From: a virus
Reading direction: 5' to 3' (one strand)
Virus record (IMG/VR): IMGVR_UViG_3300046660_000171
Span: 1-43,390 of that record
DNA: 43,390 bases
The notes under the pieces are model-generated. The model was not told the origin of the DNA and did not search any database. It saw only the letters and a program-made list of their open reading frames with translations. Of the stretch, positions 21,596 to 30,748 are shown one piece after another. Both the position numbers and the translations under genes were made by a program. The stretch's first letter is position 1. Each line of letters starts with the position of its first letter.

Positions 21596-22606
21596 ATGGC
21601 ACAGCCATCAAACACCTTCGAAACCTACGATGCGGTAGGCAATCGCGAGACCCTCGCGGACCAGATCTACCTCATCACCCCCGACGAAACGCCCTTCCTT
21701 TCGATGATCGGCAAGAAGTCGGTGGACGGCGTCCATCCGGAATGGCAGACCGACACTCTCGCCAACCCGGACACCAACAACAACCAGCCGGAAGGCAACG
21801 ACTGGGTCTTCCAGGCCGTAACGCCCACGACCCGCGTTGGCAACTACTGCCAGATCTCCGACAAGCGTATCTCGATCTCCGGAACTCAGGACATCGTGTC
21901 AAAGGCCGGCCGCAAGTCGGAAATGGCCCGCGAAATCGCCAAGAAGGGCCAGGAACTGAAGACCGACATGGAAGTCACGTTGATTTCCAACCAGGCTTCG
22001 TCCGCTGGCGCCGGCAACGCGGCCTCAAACCGCAAGCTCGGTGGCATGCGCGCGTGGCTGTCCACCAACGACCTGTTGGGCGCTGGTGGTGCTTCCGGCG
22101 GCTTCAACACCACGACCGGCCTCGTCGACGCAGCAACCAACGGAACGCAGCGTGCGCTCACGAAGGCCCTGCTGGATTCGGCGATCTCGGCTGCATATGT
22201 CGCGGGTGGCAATCCCACGACCCTGATGCTGTCGCCCTACGCCAAGACGGTGTTCTCCACCTTCATGAGCGATGCCAACGTTGCGCCTCAGCGCTTTGAG
22301 ACGCCACGCAACAGCCAGACCACGATCGTCGCGGCCGCCGATGCCTATCTGTCGGACTTCGGTACCCTGGCTGTCGTTCCGAACCGCCAGATGGCACGTG
22401 CCGGCGCCACAATCGCCCGCAATGCCTTCCTCATCGATCCGTCGATGGCAAAGCTCGGCACTCTCCGCGACATCCATCGCGAAGACCCGGCCAAGACCGG
22501 CGACCAGGAAAAGAAGGTTCTGCTCGTCGAATACACGCTCATCAACAACAACGAAGCTGCCCATGCTGTCATCGCTGACATCTACGGCATGACTTCGGCG
22601 AGCTAA
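21596..22606 (+). CDS. Major capsid protein (SU10-like, DUF5309)
   Basis: 336 residues with TAAGGAAC upstream. The N-terminal FETYDAVGNRETLADQIYLITPDETPF and the middle RVGNYCQISDKRISISGTQDIV are those of the SU10-type HK97-fold capsid family. The C-terminal domain includes FLIDPSMAKLGTLRDIHRED. It should form the icosahedral shell together with the scaffold upstream and the candidate decoration protein downstream. Confidence 0.9.
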   Translation: MAQPSNTFETYDAVGNRETLADQIYLITPDETPFLSMIGKKSVDGVHPEWQTDTLANPDTNNNQPEGNDWVFQAVTPTTRVGNYCQISDKRISISGTQDIVSKAGRKSEMAREIAKKGQELKTDMEVTLISNQASSAGAGNAASNRKLGGMRAWLSTNDLLGAGGASGGFNTTTGLVDAATNGTQRALTKALLDSAISAAYVAGGNPTTLMLSPYAKTVFSTFMSDANVAPQRFETPRNSQTTIVAAADAYLSDFGTLAVVPNRQMARAGATIARNAFLIDPSMAKLGTLRDIHREDPAKTGDQEKKVLLVEYTLINNNEAAHAVIADIYGMTSAS

Positions 22607-22618
22607 GGAGTCATCACC

Positions 22619-23053
22619 ATGGATCGTATGCAGCCCCAGAACCTCACGGCGGCGACTTACACGCTGACCTCGGAGGGCAACAGCGGGACCACGCTCACTC
22701 TGAGCCGCGCAGCAGGCATCACCTGCACGCTGCCGGCTTCGGTTGGCGATGGTTCCACGTTCGAATTCTTCGTCAACACCACGGTCACGTCGAACTCGGA
22801 CATCATCAAGGTGGCGAACTCCACCGACGTGATGGCGGGTGTTGCCGTCGTGGCGACGGATAATGCCTCTGACGTCGTCGTCGCCTTCGAAACGGCGGCC
22901 ACCTCTGACACCATCACCCTGAATGGCACCACGACCGGCGGCATCAAGGGCGACCGTATCATCCTGAAGGATGTCGCGGCCGGCTTCTGGTTCGTCAACA
23001 TCATCATGTCTGGCACCGGCACCGAGGCCACGCCATTTAGTGCGACAGTCTAA
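22619..23053 (+). CDS. Capsid decoration/head-fibre-like protein
   Basis: 144 residues with a strong AAGGAGTCATCACC site. It is Thr/Ser/Gly-rich and all-beta (NSGTTLTLSRAAGITCTLPA, VNTTVTSNSDIIKVANSTDV), without Lys-rich coils. The position right after the capsid protein makes a decoration or head-fibre subunit likely. No catalytic residue is seen. Confidence 0.68.
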   Translation: MDRMQPQNLTAATYTLTSEGNSGTTLTLSRAAGITCTLPASVGDGSTFEFFVNTTVTSNSDIIKVANSTDVMAGVAVVATDNASDVVVAFETAATSDTITLNGTTTGGIKGDRIILKDVAAGFWFVNIIMSGTGTEATPFSATV

Positions 23054-23065
23054 ATTGCGCAACCA

Positions 23066-23097
23066 ATTCCCCCGCTGACCGTTGGTTATGGGGGAAT
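23066..23097 (+). terminator. Terminator after the capsid genes (with alternative fold)
   Basis: ATTCCCCC (23066-23073) pairs with GGGGGAAT (23090-23097), followed by CCACCCCTTTTG. A second, mutually exclusive pairing exists: AACCAA (23061-23066) with TTGGTT (23082-23087). It could reduce expression of the genes downstream relative to capsid and decoration protein. Confidence 0.6.
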
Positions 23098-23122
23098 CCA
23101 CCCCTTTTGAAAGGATACGGCC

Positions 23123-23578
23123 ATGAGCCGCATTGAACTCGAAAAGCAGGCCCGCGTTCTTGGCCTCACAGTCGATGGCAAGTTGAGCGACAACGACCTC
23201 AAGAAAGCCATCGAGGAAAAGGGCGCCGAGACCATGGCGGCCAGCGAACCGCAGGGCGGGCGCTTCCATGAGCCTCAGGGAGAAGATCGCTTCATTCCTG
23301 TCGACGACGAGCAGCCGGAGTTCAAGAAAGACGCCGGCACGGACAAGATCAAGCAGAAGGTGAAGACTTCCGAAAAGCTCTTCCCCGTCAAGCTGGTCAA
23401 GAACTATCGCCCGATCAGCCCAGACTTCCAGATCCTCGGCGAAGGTGGCGTCTATCGTCCTCCGAATGATGAAGAGCGGTCCAAGGTTACGGCCGGCGAG
23501 TTCATCGCCCTGCCGGTGGCCGAAGCTCAATCCGTCGTCGAAAAGAAGATCGCCGAACGCAATGACCCGATCCGTTGA
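23123..23578 (+). CDS. Structural-region protein with SAP/LEM-like N-terminus, 151 aa
   Basis: The ATG has AAAGGATACGGCC upstream. ELEKQARVLGLTVDGKLSDNDLKKAIEEK looks like a small SAP/HeH helix-extended-helix motif, often DNA- or protein-binding. The C-terminal part (KNYRPISPDFQILGEGGVYRPPNDEER) is typical of phage head-completion-region proteins. Function unproven. Confidence 0.7.
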   Translation: MSRIELEKQARVLGLTVDGKLSDNDLKKAIEEKGAETMAASEPQGGRFHEPQGEDRFIPVDDEQPEFKKDAGTDKIKQKVKTSEKLFPVKLVKNYRPISPDFQILGEGGVYRPPNDEERSKVTAGEFIALPVAEAQSVVEKKIAERNDPIR

Positions 23579-23912
23579 TCTTCGCGGAGCCGACAATCTT
23601 GACTGGACGCTTCTTCGGGAGACGTCCAGTCATCGTTATTGGCTGGCATTCCTGCCAGACGGCCGGCAGGTGATCAAGTCTGAATTCCTCGCTGACGAAC
23701 AGCTTATCGAAGATAACCGGCGCTCTTACAACGAGAGCGAAGGCAAGCGCTGGGGCGACGGCCAAGTTGTCGGTCGCATCCCGTTGAACGTCCTCTACAG
23801 CTCGCAGCACCAGATCATGGAAAAGCTGAAAGAGGGCGACCGCGACCACATCCGCTGGTGGCTGAATTCCGACCACGCCCGCCCTTACCGGACGTTCAAA
23901 GGTAGGATCTGA
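23562..23912 (+). CDS. Structural-region protein, 116 aa, unknown
   Basis: The ATG at 23562 overlaps the end of the previous gene by 17 bases. DLDWTLLRETSSHRYW-like start, basic and aromatic, with a helical C-terminus (QIMEKLKEGDRDHIRWWLNSDHARPY). Its position in the head-neck cluster suggests a minor virion or assembly protein. Not recognised. Confidence 0.7.
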   Translation: MTRSVDLRGADNLDWTLLRETSSHRYWLAFLPDGRQVIKSEFLADEQLIEDNRRSYNESEGKRWGDGQVVGRIPLNVLYSSQHQIMEKLKEGDRDHIRWWLNSDHARPYRTFKGRI

Positions 23913-24541
23913 TGGATTATGCCGCCCTTCAAACGTCCGTCCTTAATTGGGCGGCGCGCTCCGATGCTGCGACCACGACGGAAGTGGTCAACTGCATTGC
24001 GTTCGCAACGGACGGGTTCAATCATGGCGTTCCTGCCAGGGGCGTCGCCCCGCTTCGCACGCGGGAAATGGAAACGCTTGGTTCCATCACCATGACCAAT
24101 GGCGTCGGCACGCTTCCGACCGACTACCTGCAGTACAAGACGGCGAAGTCCATGTCGTCGCTTCCCAACCCGCTCTCCTACGCGACCGGCAGCTATACTA
24201 ACGGCGCCTATGCCGATGGAGCGGCCGGCCTGTCGACCACGTTCTCCATCACCGGCTCGACCATCTACGTCTTCCCAACCTCCGGCGTGAATGTGGACAT
24301 GGTCTACTACGCCAAGATCCCCGCACTTTCCGTTTCGAACACCAGCAATTGGCTGCTGGCCAAGATGCCGAGCCTTTACCTGCATGCAGCCCTGATGCAT
24401 CTCGCAATGTTCAACGAAGATGATGCGCTCCTTGCTCGTTCTCAAGCCATTGTGACGGCGACGATCGATGGACTGAACCTTACCAACGAACTGAGCGAAT
24501 ATGCCAAGGTTGGCACGCGCCTAGGATTCCTGACGCCGTGA
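23912..24541 (+). CDS. Head-tail adaptor (neck) protein, P22 gp4-like
   Basis: 209 residues. The N-terminal helix (ALQTSVLNWAARSDAATTTEVVNCIAFATDGFN) and mixed alpha/beta body (TLPTDYLQYKTAKSM, YVFPTSGVNVDMVYYAKIP) match the podoviral adaptor proteins that attach below the portal. Order and length agree. The ATG overlaps the preceding stop. Confidence 0.82.
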   Translation: MDYAALQTSVLNWAARSDAATTTEVVNCIAFATDGFNHGVPARGVAPLRTREMETLGSITMTNGVGTLPTDYLQYKTAKSMSSLPNPLSYATGSYTNGAYADGAAGLSTTFSITGSTIYVFPTSGVNVDMVYYAKIPALSVSNTSNWLLAKMPSLYLHAALMHLAMFNEDDALLARSQAIVTATIDGLNLTNELSEYAKVGTRLGFLTP

Positions 24542-25998
24542 TCGTTCCTTTCCCTCCCTTCGAGCCCGATAGAAGCGATTTCGCCGGCTCGGCAAGCAAT
24601 AACGTCGTCAACGCCCAGCCTGTGGCCGATGGATGGGGCCCGATGCCCGATCTCGTCGAGATTTCGCAGGCATTGGCCGCTGAATGCCGCGGTGCAGTCT
24701 ATGTCAGGGATTCCACCGGCAATTACGTCATTATCGCCGGCACGGAAACGCAGCTTTATCGCCTCGATACCACGGATTACTCATGGGACAGCATTTCCGG
24801 CCCGAGCGCGCCCTATTCCGTCCCTTTGGGCGATGCTTGGGTATTCACCCGCTTCGGAACGCAGCTTCTCATCCACAATCTGAACAACCCCATCCAGGTC
24901 TATGACATCGAAAGCGGCGGTGTCTGCGCCGATCTGGCTGGAAGCCCGCCAAAGGCTCGCTACTCGTGGGTGTCCGGTGACTTTGTGGTGCTCGGCTACC
25001 TCGAAGGCGCAAATGGCGAGCGGATTGTTCGCTGGAGCGGCCTGAATGATTGCGAATTCTGGACCATCGGCAAGAAAGGCTCTGATTTTCAGGAACTGCC
25101 CGAGGGCGACGAGATCATGGGCGGCTTTGCGGAACAGGGCGGCTTTTCCGTCATCCAGCGCGCCGCCATGCAGTTCTTCCCGTTCGCCCCGAGTTCAGGG
25201 TTCACCTTCACCCGCACAGTTCTCAATCCGAAGCAGGGAACGATTGCCCCGCGGTCCATCGTCTCGATCGGGCCAGGGAAATTCTTCTACTACTCCGAGG
25301 ATGGGTTCTTTGGAGGGGCGCAACGCCAGCCGATCGGCGCAGAACGTGTTGACCGGTGGTTTCTAGACCAGATCGACGAAAGCTACCTTGGTGACGTCCA
25401 AGGTGTTGCAGACCCGTATGAAAAGATCGTCTGGTGGAAATACCGTCAGGCAAACGGCCAATACCGCCGCCTCGGCTACGATTGGCAGCTTGACCGCTGG
25501 TGCCAGTCCGACCAGCAGGTAGGCGAGGTGGTGGCGCTGACGACGCCCGGTGTGACCTGGGATGGTCTTTCCGCTCTCTATCCCAATATCGACGCCGTGG
25601 ATGTGCCATTCGACAGCCGTATCTTTCTGGGTGGCCGCCCGACGATGGCGACGTTCACCACGGACAACAAGCTGGCATTCTTCTCCGGTTCGCCGCTGGC
25701 GGCAACGATCGACACGGCGGACGTCGAGCTTAACCAGACCTACCGCACCTTCCTCTCGGGCGTCCGCGTCGTCACCGATGCGCCGACCTATACCGTCAAG
25801 GATGGAACATCCGACTATCACGGTGGGGCTGTGACCTTTTCCACTGCCAGTTCGCCCAATCGCGCCGGCCTCTGCCCGCTGCGATCGGATGGACGGCTGC
25901 ACAAGATCCGGACGGAGATCCCCGCCGCAACGGTCTGGAGCATCGCCTCAGCCGTGAATGTGCCCGACGACAACATTAAGATAAGCGGCAAACGATGA
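24538..25998 (+). CDS. Tail nozzle/DNA-stabilisation protein, P22 gp10-like
   Basis: 486 residues with a GTG start overlapping the adaptor stop. The all-beta propeller-like repeats (GTETQLYRLDTTDYSWDSISG, FGTQLLIHNLNNPIQVYDIE, GNFGEQGGFS-type blades) and the opening FPPFEPDRSDFAGSASNNVVNAQP are characteristic of the gp10/nozzle family that forms the tail tube end in P22-like phages. It seals the packaged head. Confidence 0.85.
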   Translation: MIVPFPPFEPDRSDFAGSASNNVVNAQPVADGWGPMPDLVEISQALAAECRGAVYVRDSTGNYVIIAGTETQLYRLDTTDYSWDSISGPSAPYSVPLGDAWVFTRFGTQLLIHNLNNPIQVYDIESGGVCADLAGSPPKARYSWVSGDFVVLGYLEGANGERIVRWSGLNDCEFWTIGKKGSDFQELPEGDEIMGGFAEQGGFSVIQRAAMQFFPFAPSSGFTFTRTVLNPKQGTIAPRSIVSIGPGKFFYYSEDGFFGGAQRQPIGAERVDRWFLDQIDESYLGDVQGVADPYEKIVWWKYRQANGQYRRLGYDWQLDRWCQSDQQVGEVVALTTPGVTWDGLSALYPNIDAVDVPFDSRIFLGGRPTMATFTTDNKLAFFSGSPLAATIDTADVELNQTYRTFLSGVRVVTDAPTYTVKDGTSDYHGGAVTFSTASSPNRAGLCPLRSDGRLHKIRTEIPAATVWSIASAVNVPDDNIKISGKR

Positions 25999-26345
25999 GC
26001 GTCAACGCAAACTACGGCGGCAATATCGTCGAGCCGGTTCACCTCGTCCTAGCCGGAGCGACGACCACGCTTGTCGGCACGGCGATGACGGACAACTCCA
26101 TGACGCTATCGTCTTGGGCATTCTGCAACCCGACCGGCGGCGCCGTCACATGCAGCCTCTACTGGTGGGATGCTTCGGCGTCGGCAGAACGCCTCATCTG
26201 GCAAAAGTCAGTCGCTACAATAGACACGGTCGTTGAATCCAATCTTCCCCTCCGGCTGTGGCCAGGAGACGAGATCAGAGCCAAGGGCGCTAACACTGTC
26301 ACGGTGACGCTCACCATGACGATGAACCTGGTGAATTCTCAGTGA
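25995..26345 (+). CDS. Small beta-rich virion protein, 116 aa
   Basis: Start at the ATGA overlap with the nozzle gene. All-beta composition, with VHLVLAGATTTLVGTAMTDN, AVTCSLYWWDASASAERLIW and a Thr-rich C-terminus. It may be a tail knob or nozzle accessory. No specific match. Confidence 0.68.
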   Translation: MSVNANYGGNIVEPVHLVLAGATTTLVGTAMTDNSMTLSSWAFCNPTGGAVTCSLYWWDASASAERLIWQKSVATIDTVVESNLPLRLWPGDEIRAKGANTVTVTLTMTMNLVNSQ

Positions 26346-26749
26346 GGATTGCCATCGCGAATGCTGCGGAAGTCGACCAGTTCTGGCCGGCCTTCGCACA
26401 GCGCCTGCAAACCGCATGTGACGAGACCGGCGGGGATATCTCGAGCGGCGACCTGTGGCAGATGTGCCGATCGGGCAACGCCTTTCTCGTGCTTGTCCTT
26501 GATGACGACGGCTTCAGGGCCGCTTTGATCATGCAGTTCCAGAAATGGACGGCAAAACAGGTGATGCGCTGCCTGGCAATCGTCGGCGACGACATGGCGT
26601 CGTGGCTGCCGGTGGCCCGCGATTTCATAGCCCAGATGGCAAGAGACGGCGGCGCAACAAGCTTTATCGCAGAGGGCCGGGAAGGCTGGACGCGCATCTT
26701 CCCGGCGGCAAGACGCCTTCGCACCACATACGAAGTGGAACTACCATGA
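26342..26749 (+). CDS. GNAT-like fold protein of the ejection gene cluster, 135 aa
   Basis: GTG start overlapping the previous stop. The sequence (FLVLVLDDDGFRAALIMQF, RCLAIVGDDMASWLPVARDFIAQMARDGGATSF, then IFPAARRLRTTYEVEL) has the beta-alpha pattern of a GNAT-like domain found before ejection genes in podoviruses. The canonical acetyl-CoA loop is not obvious, so activity is doubtful. Confidence 0.6.
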   Translation: MRIAIANAAEVDQFWPAFAQRLQTACDETGGDISSGDLWQMCRSGNAFLVLVLDDDGFRAALIMQFQKWTAKQVMRCLAIVGDDMASWLPVARDFIAQMARDGGATSFIAEGREGWTRIFPAARRLRTTYEVELP

Positions 26750-27570
26750 CCGGATCGAGCAAGACGACGACCAGCAGCAATTCCGCACCGTGGAAGGAAG
26801 CGCAGCCAGCCCTCAAGCAGGGCATCGGTGCGGCGCAGAGCCTCTATAACAGCGGCACAGGCGCTCAGGTCTACAATGATTCCACCGTCGTTCCGTGGGA
26901 TTCCAAGACCATCCAGGGCCAGAACGCCATCACCTCGAGCGCCAATGCCAATATCGGCGGCAACGGTCTCTCCGGGCAGCTCCAGGGCGTCATCAACAAC
27001 GGCGGCTATAATGCCGGCCAGCTTGAGGCGCTGAACAACACACGGCAGGTGGCGAACGGCTCTTTCAACATCAACGAAGACCCAGGGTTCCAGCAGGTCG
27101 TCGACCAGGCCACGAATTCGGTAAACGGCAACGCTTCAGGGGCTGGCCGATATGGATCTGGCACGAACCAGCAGCTTCTCGGCTCGACGATCGGCGACCT
27201 TGGCGCGCGTCAGTTCCAGAATTGGCAGACGCGCAAGGATGCGGCGAACTCAAACCTCTTCAATATGGGGGGGCAAGGGTTCAACCAACTCGGGCAGGCA
27301 TACAGCGGCATGCAGGCTCCGGCGCAATCGCTGATGCAGGTCGGCGCCATGAACGAGGATCTGGCCACGCGTCAGATGAACGATAAGCTGCGCATCTTCA
27401 ACGAACAGCAGAACAAGCCGTGGGAAAATCTCTCTAGGCTTCAGGCCATCGCATCCGGTGCGGGCCAGCTTGGCGGGTCGACGACGCAATCACAGCCCGG
27501 TCAAAACCCCTTCCTCACGGCGTTGGGGTATGGCGCAACCGGCGCTGGTCTTCTGGGAGGGTTTATGTAA
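26746..27570 (+). CDS. DNA-ejection-type internal virion protein, 274 aa
   Basis: The ATG at 26746 overlaps the preceding gene. Low-complexity Gly/Asn/Gln/Ser-rich sequence (SGTGAQVYNDSTVVPW, GYNAGQLEALNNTRQ) with an amphipathic middle and a hydrophobic C-terminal glycine stretch (ALGYGATGAGLLGGFM). These traits and the position fit the first of three ejected proteins (gp7-type). No enzymatic motif. Confidence 0.72.
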   Translation: MTGSSKTTTSSNSAPWKEAQPALKQGIGAAQSLYNSGTGAQVYNDSTVVPWDSKTIQGQNAITSSANANIGGNGLSGQLQGVINNGGYNAGQLEALNNTRQVANGSFNINEDPGFQQVVDQATNSVNGNASGAGRYGSGTNQQLLGSTIGDLGARQFQNWQTRKDAANSNLFNMGGQGFNQLGQAYSGMQAPAQSLMQVGAMNEDLATRQMNDKLRIFNEQQNKPWENLSRLQAIASGAGQLGGSTTQSQPGQNPFLTALGYGATGAGLLGGFM

Positions 27571-28662
27571 ATGGCGCTTCCTCCGTTCGCAAACGGCTTC
27601 CAGCCTTTCCTTCGCAACAACAGCGACACGCTGCTTGCCGCTGGCGCTGGCCTCCTCGGTGGGCAGACGGCCCCGCAGCAGGTCGCCGGCCTCGCGCAAG
27701 GTGTTGCTGGCGTTCGGCAGCGAAACAAGACCATCGAATTCCTGAAAGGGGTCGATCCACAATTGGCCGAGGCCGTCGATTCTGGTGCTCTGAGCGTTGC
27801 GGATGCGTATAAGCTTCATGTCGCCAGCAAGGCCAAGGCCGACCGCCCGCGCACGTTCCAGACGCTTCCTGACGGCACATACGGCTTTGCCGACCCCGAC
27901 ACCAACAGCTTTGACGCTCTGGGCAAGGCCCCCAAGCCAACTGGTTCAGGACCAGACGGCACAGGCGCTTACTATGGCACGACAATCCCGTATTACGACG
28001 CTCAGGGTGTCCTCCGCTACAAACAGTTGGGCAAGGACGGAAACGGCAAGGATGTCGACTTCGGCGGCGGGGTTGCCGCTCCACCGACCAAGATCTTCGA
28101 CACCGGAACCGAAGGCGTCGTATTGGGCCCCGGTGGGAGGCCGACCAGCGCAATCCAGAAGGACGTGGTTGGCGCTGCGAGCGATACGAAGCTTGGCAAC
28201 TCCCAGGGTGAGGCTAGGGCGGCATACAACAGCATGGCGAGCAAGATGCCGGGGCTTGAGGCCGTCGTTAAGGATCTGGACGTATTGGCAGATAAGGCGA
28301 CCTATACCGGCGCTGGCCAAGTCCTCGATCTCGGCAGAAAGCAGCTCGGCATGGCTCCAAGAGATGCCGCCGTCGCTCGGGCTCAGTATATCTCGACGGT
28401 CGACAACCAAGTCTTGCCTCTCCTTCGCGACACTTTCGGTGCGGCCTTCACACAGAGAGAAGGCGAGACCTTGCGCGACACTCTCGGTGATCCCGACAAG
28501 TCTCCGCAGGAAAAGAAGGTGGTTCTTCGCTCATTCATCGAGCAGAAGCGCCGCGACTTGGCAGCGCTAGCATCTCAGTCTGGGCAAGCTCCTGCTGCGC
28601 CTCCCGGCATGACACCGCCCGGTGCAACGTCGTCTGGCGTCAAGTGGAGCATTGAACCATAA
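27571..28662 (+). CDS. Internal virion/ejection protein, 363 aa
   Basis: Starts directly after the preceding stop. The N-terminus has a glycine/alanine-rich stretch (LLAAGAGLLGGQTAPQQVAGLAQG) and a helical region. The centre is Pro/Gly/Asp-rich and the C-terminal half helical (LPLLRDTFGAAFTQREGETLRDTL). Ordinary for a podoviral ejection protein; the assignment is positional. Its stop shares bases with the next ATG. Confidence 0.72.
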   Translation: MALPPFANGFQPFLRNNSDTLLAAGAGLLGGQTAPQQVAGLAQGVAGVRQRNKTIEFLKGVDPQLAEAVDSGALSVADAYKLHVASKAKADRPRTFQTLPDGTYGFADPDTNSFDALGKAPKPTGSGPDGTGAYYGTTIPYYDAQGVLRYKQLGKDGNGKDVDFGGGVAAPPTKIFDTGTEGVVLGPGGRPTSAIQKDVVGAASDTKLGNSQGEARAAYNSMASKMPGLEAVVKDLDVLADKATYTGAGQVLDLGRKQLGMAPRDAAVARAQYISTVDNQVLPLLRDTFGAAFTQREGETLRDTLGDPDKSPQEKKVVLRSFIEQKRRDLAALASQSGQAPAAPPGMTPPGATSSGVKWSIEP

Positions 28663-30332
28663 TGCCGACACTCAACATTGAAGGCCGAAAGGTCAAGGTC
28701 GACGATTCCTTCCTCCAGCTTTCGCCGGAAGATCAGGCGAAGACGGTGGACGAGATCGCCGCACAGATCGGCGTCACGCCTCAGCAGGCCGCTCCAGCGC
28801 AAGACGATCTGAGCGGTGCCAGCGCCGACACGCAGGATCTTGCCGCCAGCCTGTCGAACATGACGCAGAACCCGGCAGAGGCGATCGACGCGCAGCGCGT
28901 GAACGACGCCAAAGGCAAGCGCGATGCGTTCTACAGCAGAGGCATCTATGCGGGCTCGATGAACCCTCTCGGGCCGATCGCCAAGTCCATTGACGCTGGA
29001 GCGAGTGCGGCACAGCGCAGCCCAATGTTCGGCTGGGATGACGAACTGACGGCGCTTGCTCGCAGCGATGTGAACAAGGGCGACTATGGCAAGCTCCAGG
29101 CTCTGGAAGACGCCAAGAAGACGGCCATGCGCCAGCAGAACCCCGTTTCGTCCGTTGCCGGCGACGTCGGTGGTGGACTCATGATGGCGCGCGCGCTTCC
29201 GAACGTCCTCGCAGGCCGTGATCTTCCGGTCATCGGTCGGGCTGGTGCTGCTGCCCTTGAAGGTGGTGGCTATGGAGCGGTCACGGGCGCTGGTGAGGCT
29301 AAGCCCGGTGATCGGTTGGCTGGTGCTGCCGTTGGCGGTGCCTTGGGTGCTGGAACGGGCGCTCTTCTGTCAAAAGCCGGGGATATGCTTGCCTCCCGCG
29401 CTGCCCGCAAAGTTGCGAACGCTGCTCCAAGCGCCGACGAACTCAAGGTAGCCTCGAAGGCTCTCTATGACCAAGCCTATGCGACCGGTGTCGGTATCAA
29501 GCCGCAGGCAACAGACAATATCGTCCAGAACATGACATTTGCAGGCGGCAGGATCAATGAAGCTCTGCGCCCGAAGACAGCCGGCATTGTCGCTGACGTC
29601 CAGGCATTGCGCGGCAAGCCGATGGACCTGCAGACCTTCCATGAGCTGCGTCAGGAAATCGATCTGGCAATCCGCGGTGCAGAACCTGGCGACGAGCGGA
29701 CGCTGACGCGCATGCGCGATATCCTGACTTCGTTCGCCGAAAACGCGCATCCAGGTCAGCTTACCGGGCCAAAGCAGGCGCTCGATACGTTTCGCGAGGC
29801 CGATAAGCTCTGGGCCAAGCGCTCGAAGACACAGATGCTCGAGGATCTCTTTGACTTGGCTGACGTCAAGTCTGGCCGCTATTCGCAGTCAGGCATGGAA
29901 AACGCGCTGCGTGACAAGGCGTCTCAGCTTTACACGCAGATCGTCAAAGGCAAGGTCAAGGGCTTCACCGGGGAGGAAGTCGGCCTTATTCGCAAGCTGG
30001 CAAAGGCTGAAACGAGCCCCGCGCTGACGAAGTGGGTCGCGAAATTTGCGCCAAAGGGTCCAGTATCCGTAGGAGCCGGCGGCGCCATAGGCACGTTGGT
30101 AGGCTCGTTATTTGGCCCCGTTGGCGCTGCAGTCGGGATGGCCACCCCTGGAATTGCTGGCTATGGGGCTTCCAAGCTGGTTGACCGGGCGGCACTTCGT
30201 ACCATCGATGCCGTCAGAAACGCAGCGGCAAGCGGCAATGCTCCGGTGCTGAAGGCGATATCAAACAGGGCGCTGCCGCTTATCGGCCCGCTGGCCTCCG
30301 GCGTCAGTAGCCAAGCGCTGCGCGATAGATAA
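28662..30332 (+). CDS. Large internal virion/ejection protein, 556 aa
   Basis: The N-terminal Pro/Gln/Asp-rich region is followed by a long glycine/alanine membrane-like stretch (residues about 185-250) and a second one near the C-terminus (GAGGAIGTLVGSLFGPVGAAVG, then MATPGIAGYGASKL). Two or more glycine-rich hydrophobic blocks are typical of ejected proteins that form a channel in the host membrane. No lytic transglycosylase motif is visible. Confidence 0.75.
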   Translation: MPTLNIEGRKVKVDDSFLQLSPEDQAKTVDEIAAQIGVTPQQAAPAQDDLSGASADTQDLAASLSNMTQNPAEAIDAQRVNDAKGKRDAFYSRGIYAGSMNPLGPIAKSIDAGASAAQRSPMFGWDDELTALARSDVNKGDYGKLQALEDAKKTAMRQQNPVSSVAGDVGGGLMMARALPNVLAGRDLPVIGRAGAAALEGGGYGAVTGAGEAKPGDRLAGAAVGGALGAGTGALLSKAGDMLASRAARKVANAAPSADELKVASKALYDQAYATGVGIKPQATDNIVQNMTFAGGRINEALRPKTAGIVADVQALRGKPMDLQTFHELRQEIDLAIRGAEPGDERTLTRMRDILTSFAENAHPGQLTGPKQALDTFREADKLWAKRSKTQMLEDLFDLADVKSGRYSQSGMENALRDKASQLYTQIVKGKVKGFTGEEVGLIRKLAKAETSPALTKWVAKFAPKGPVSVGAGGAIGTLVGSLFGPVGAAVGMATPGIAGYGASKLVDRAALRTIDAVRNAAASGNAPVLKAISNRALPLIGPLASGVSSQALRDR

Positions 30333-30489
30333 ACTTCGAGACCTGAGACAGGACGATTGCCAAGATAAACAATGGCAGCGTCACGTTGAAAAACCAGTAG
30401 GCCCCCGGCCCCCAAAACGGTTCTTTCTTGCCAGCCTTGGACCACTCGCTTTCGTGCAGGTCCAGATTTTTGTCGAAATCGTCGTCCAA
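30304..30489 (-). CDS. Small membrane protein, leftward cassette, 61 aa
   Basis: TTG start at 30489 with only a weak AAAGAAAG upstream. The charged N-terminus is followed by one membrane helix (WFFNVTLPLFILAIVLSQVS). The 3' end overlaps the ejection gene by 29 bases. It is the last gene of a leftward cassette embedded in the late region. Function unknown. Confidence 0.55.
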   Translation of the reverse strand: MDDDFDKNLDLHESEWSKAGKKEPFWGPGAYWFFNVTLPLFILAIVLSQVSKFIYRAALGY

Positions 30490-30637
30490 CTTCAGTCTTT
30501 CTTTAAATCGAGGAGAATGTTAGCATAACGGAGTTAGAGCTTGCAGGGAACTGTAATGCTCCTCACATAGCCCCAGCTTCCTAACAGTGTCAGTCTGGAT
30601 AATAGGTTCACCGCATGGGGGCCGGCTGTTGAACAGA

Positions 30638-30675
30638 ACCTGCCACGCCTCTCAACGATGCGCACCCCGGCGGGT
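30638..30675 (+). ncRNA. Structured RNA hairpin, copy B
   Basis: ACCTGCC (30638-30644) pairs with GGCGGGT (30669-30675), a CGC/GCG inner stem closes the loop CTCTCAACGAT (30649-30659). The two copies share 40 of 46 aligned columns over 15137-15181 and 30636-30681. Differences in the outer stem keep pairing (G-U in one copy, G-C in the other). It lies after the ejection genes on the rightward strand. Confidence 0.6.
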
Positions 30676-30722
30676 CACTTATTGGATCTGAACCTAGGCA
30701 CATCCTAGTAGTAGGTTCCACT

Positions 30723-30747
30723 GGCGGGAGGGCACCACCCTCTCGCC
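30723..30747. terminator. Strong hairpin at the end of the leftward cassette
   Basis: GGCGGGAGGG (30723-30732) pairs with CCCTCTCGCC (30738-30747) with one wobble, loop CACCA. It sits immediately after the stop of the leftward gene at 30749-30997 and downstream of RNA copy B on the other strand. Tails are poor in T, so it may be a bidirectional terminator or part of a larger fold. Confidence 0.5.
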
Positions 30748-30748
30748 C

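Larger units (their letters stand above)
30490..30748. other. 259-base non-coding stretch inside the leftward cassette
   Basis: I see no gene here. It holds RNA hairpin copy B (30638-30675), a GAACCTA/TAGGTTC repeat near 30690-30720 that also folds as CTAGG/CCTAG, and the strong hairpin at 30723-30747. Confidence 0.6.

Noticed and set aside
22025-23596. Minus-strand frame of 523 codons opposite capsid genes
   Set aside because: Same antisense bias; Asp/Arg/Gly-rich, with no domain, opposite certain structural genes.
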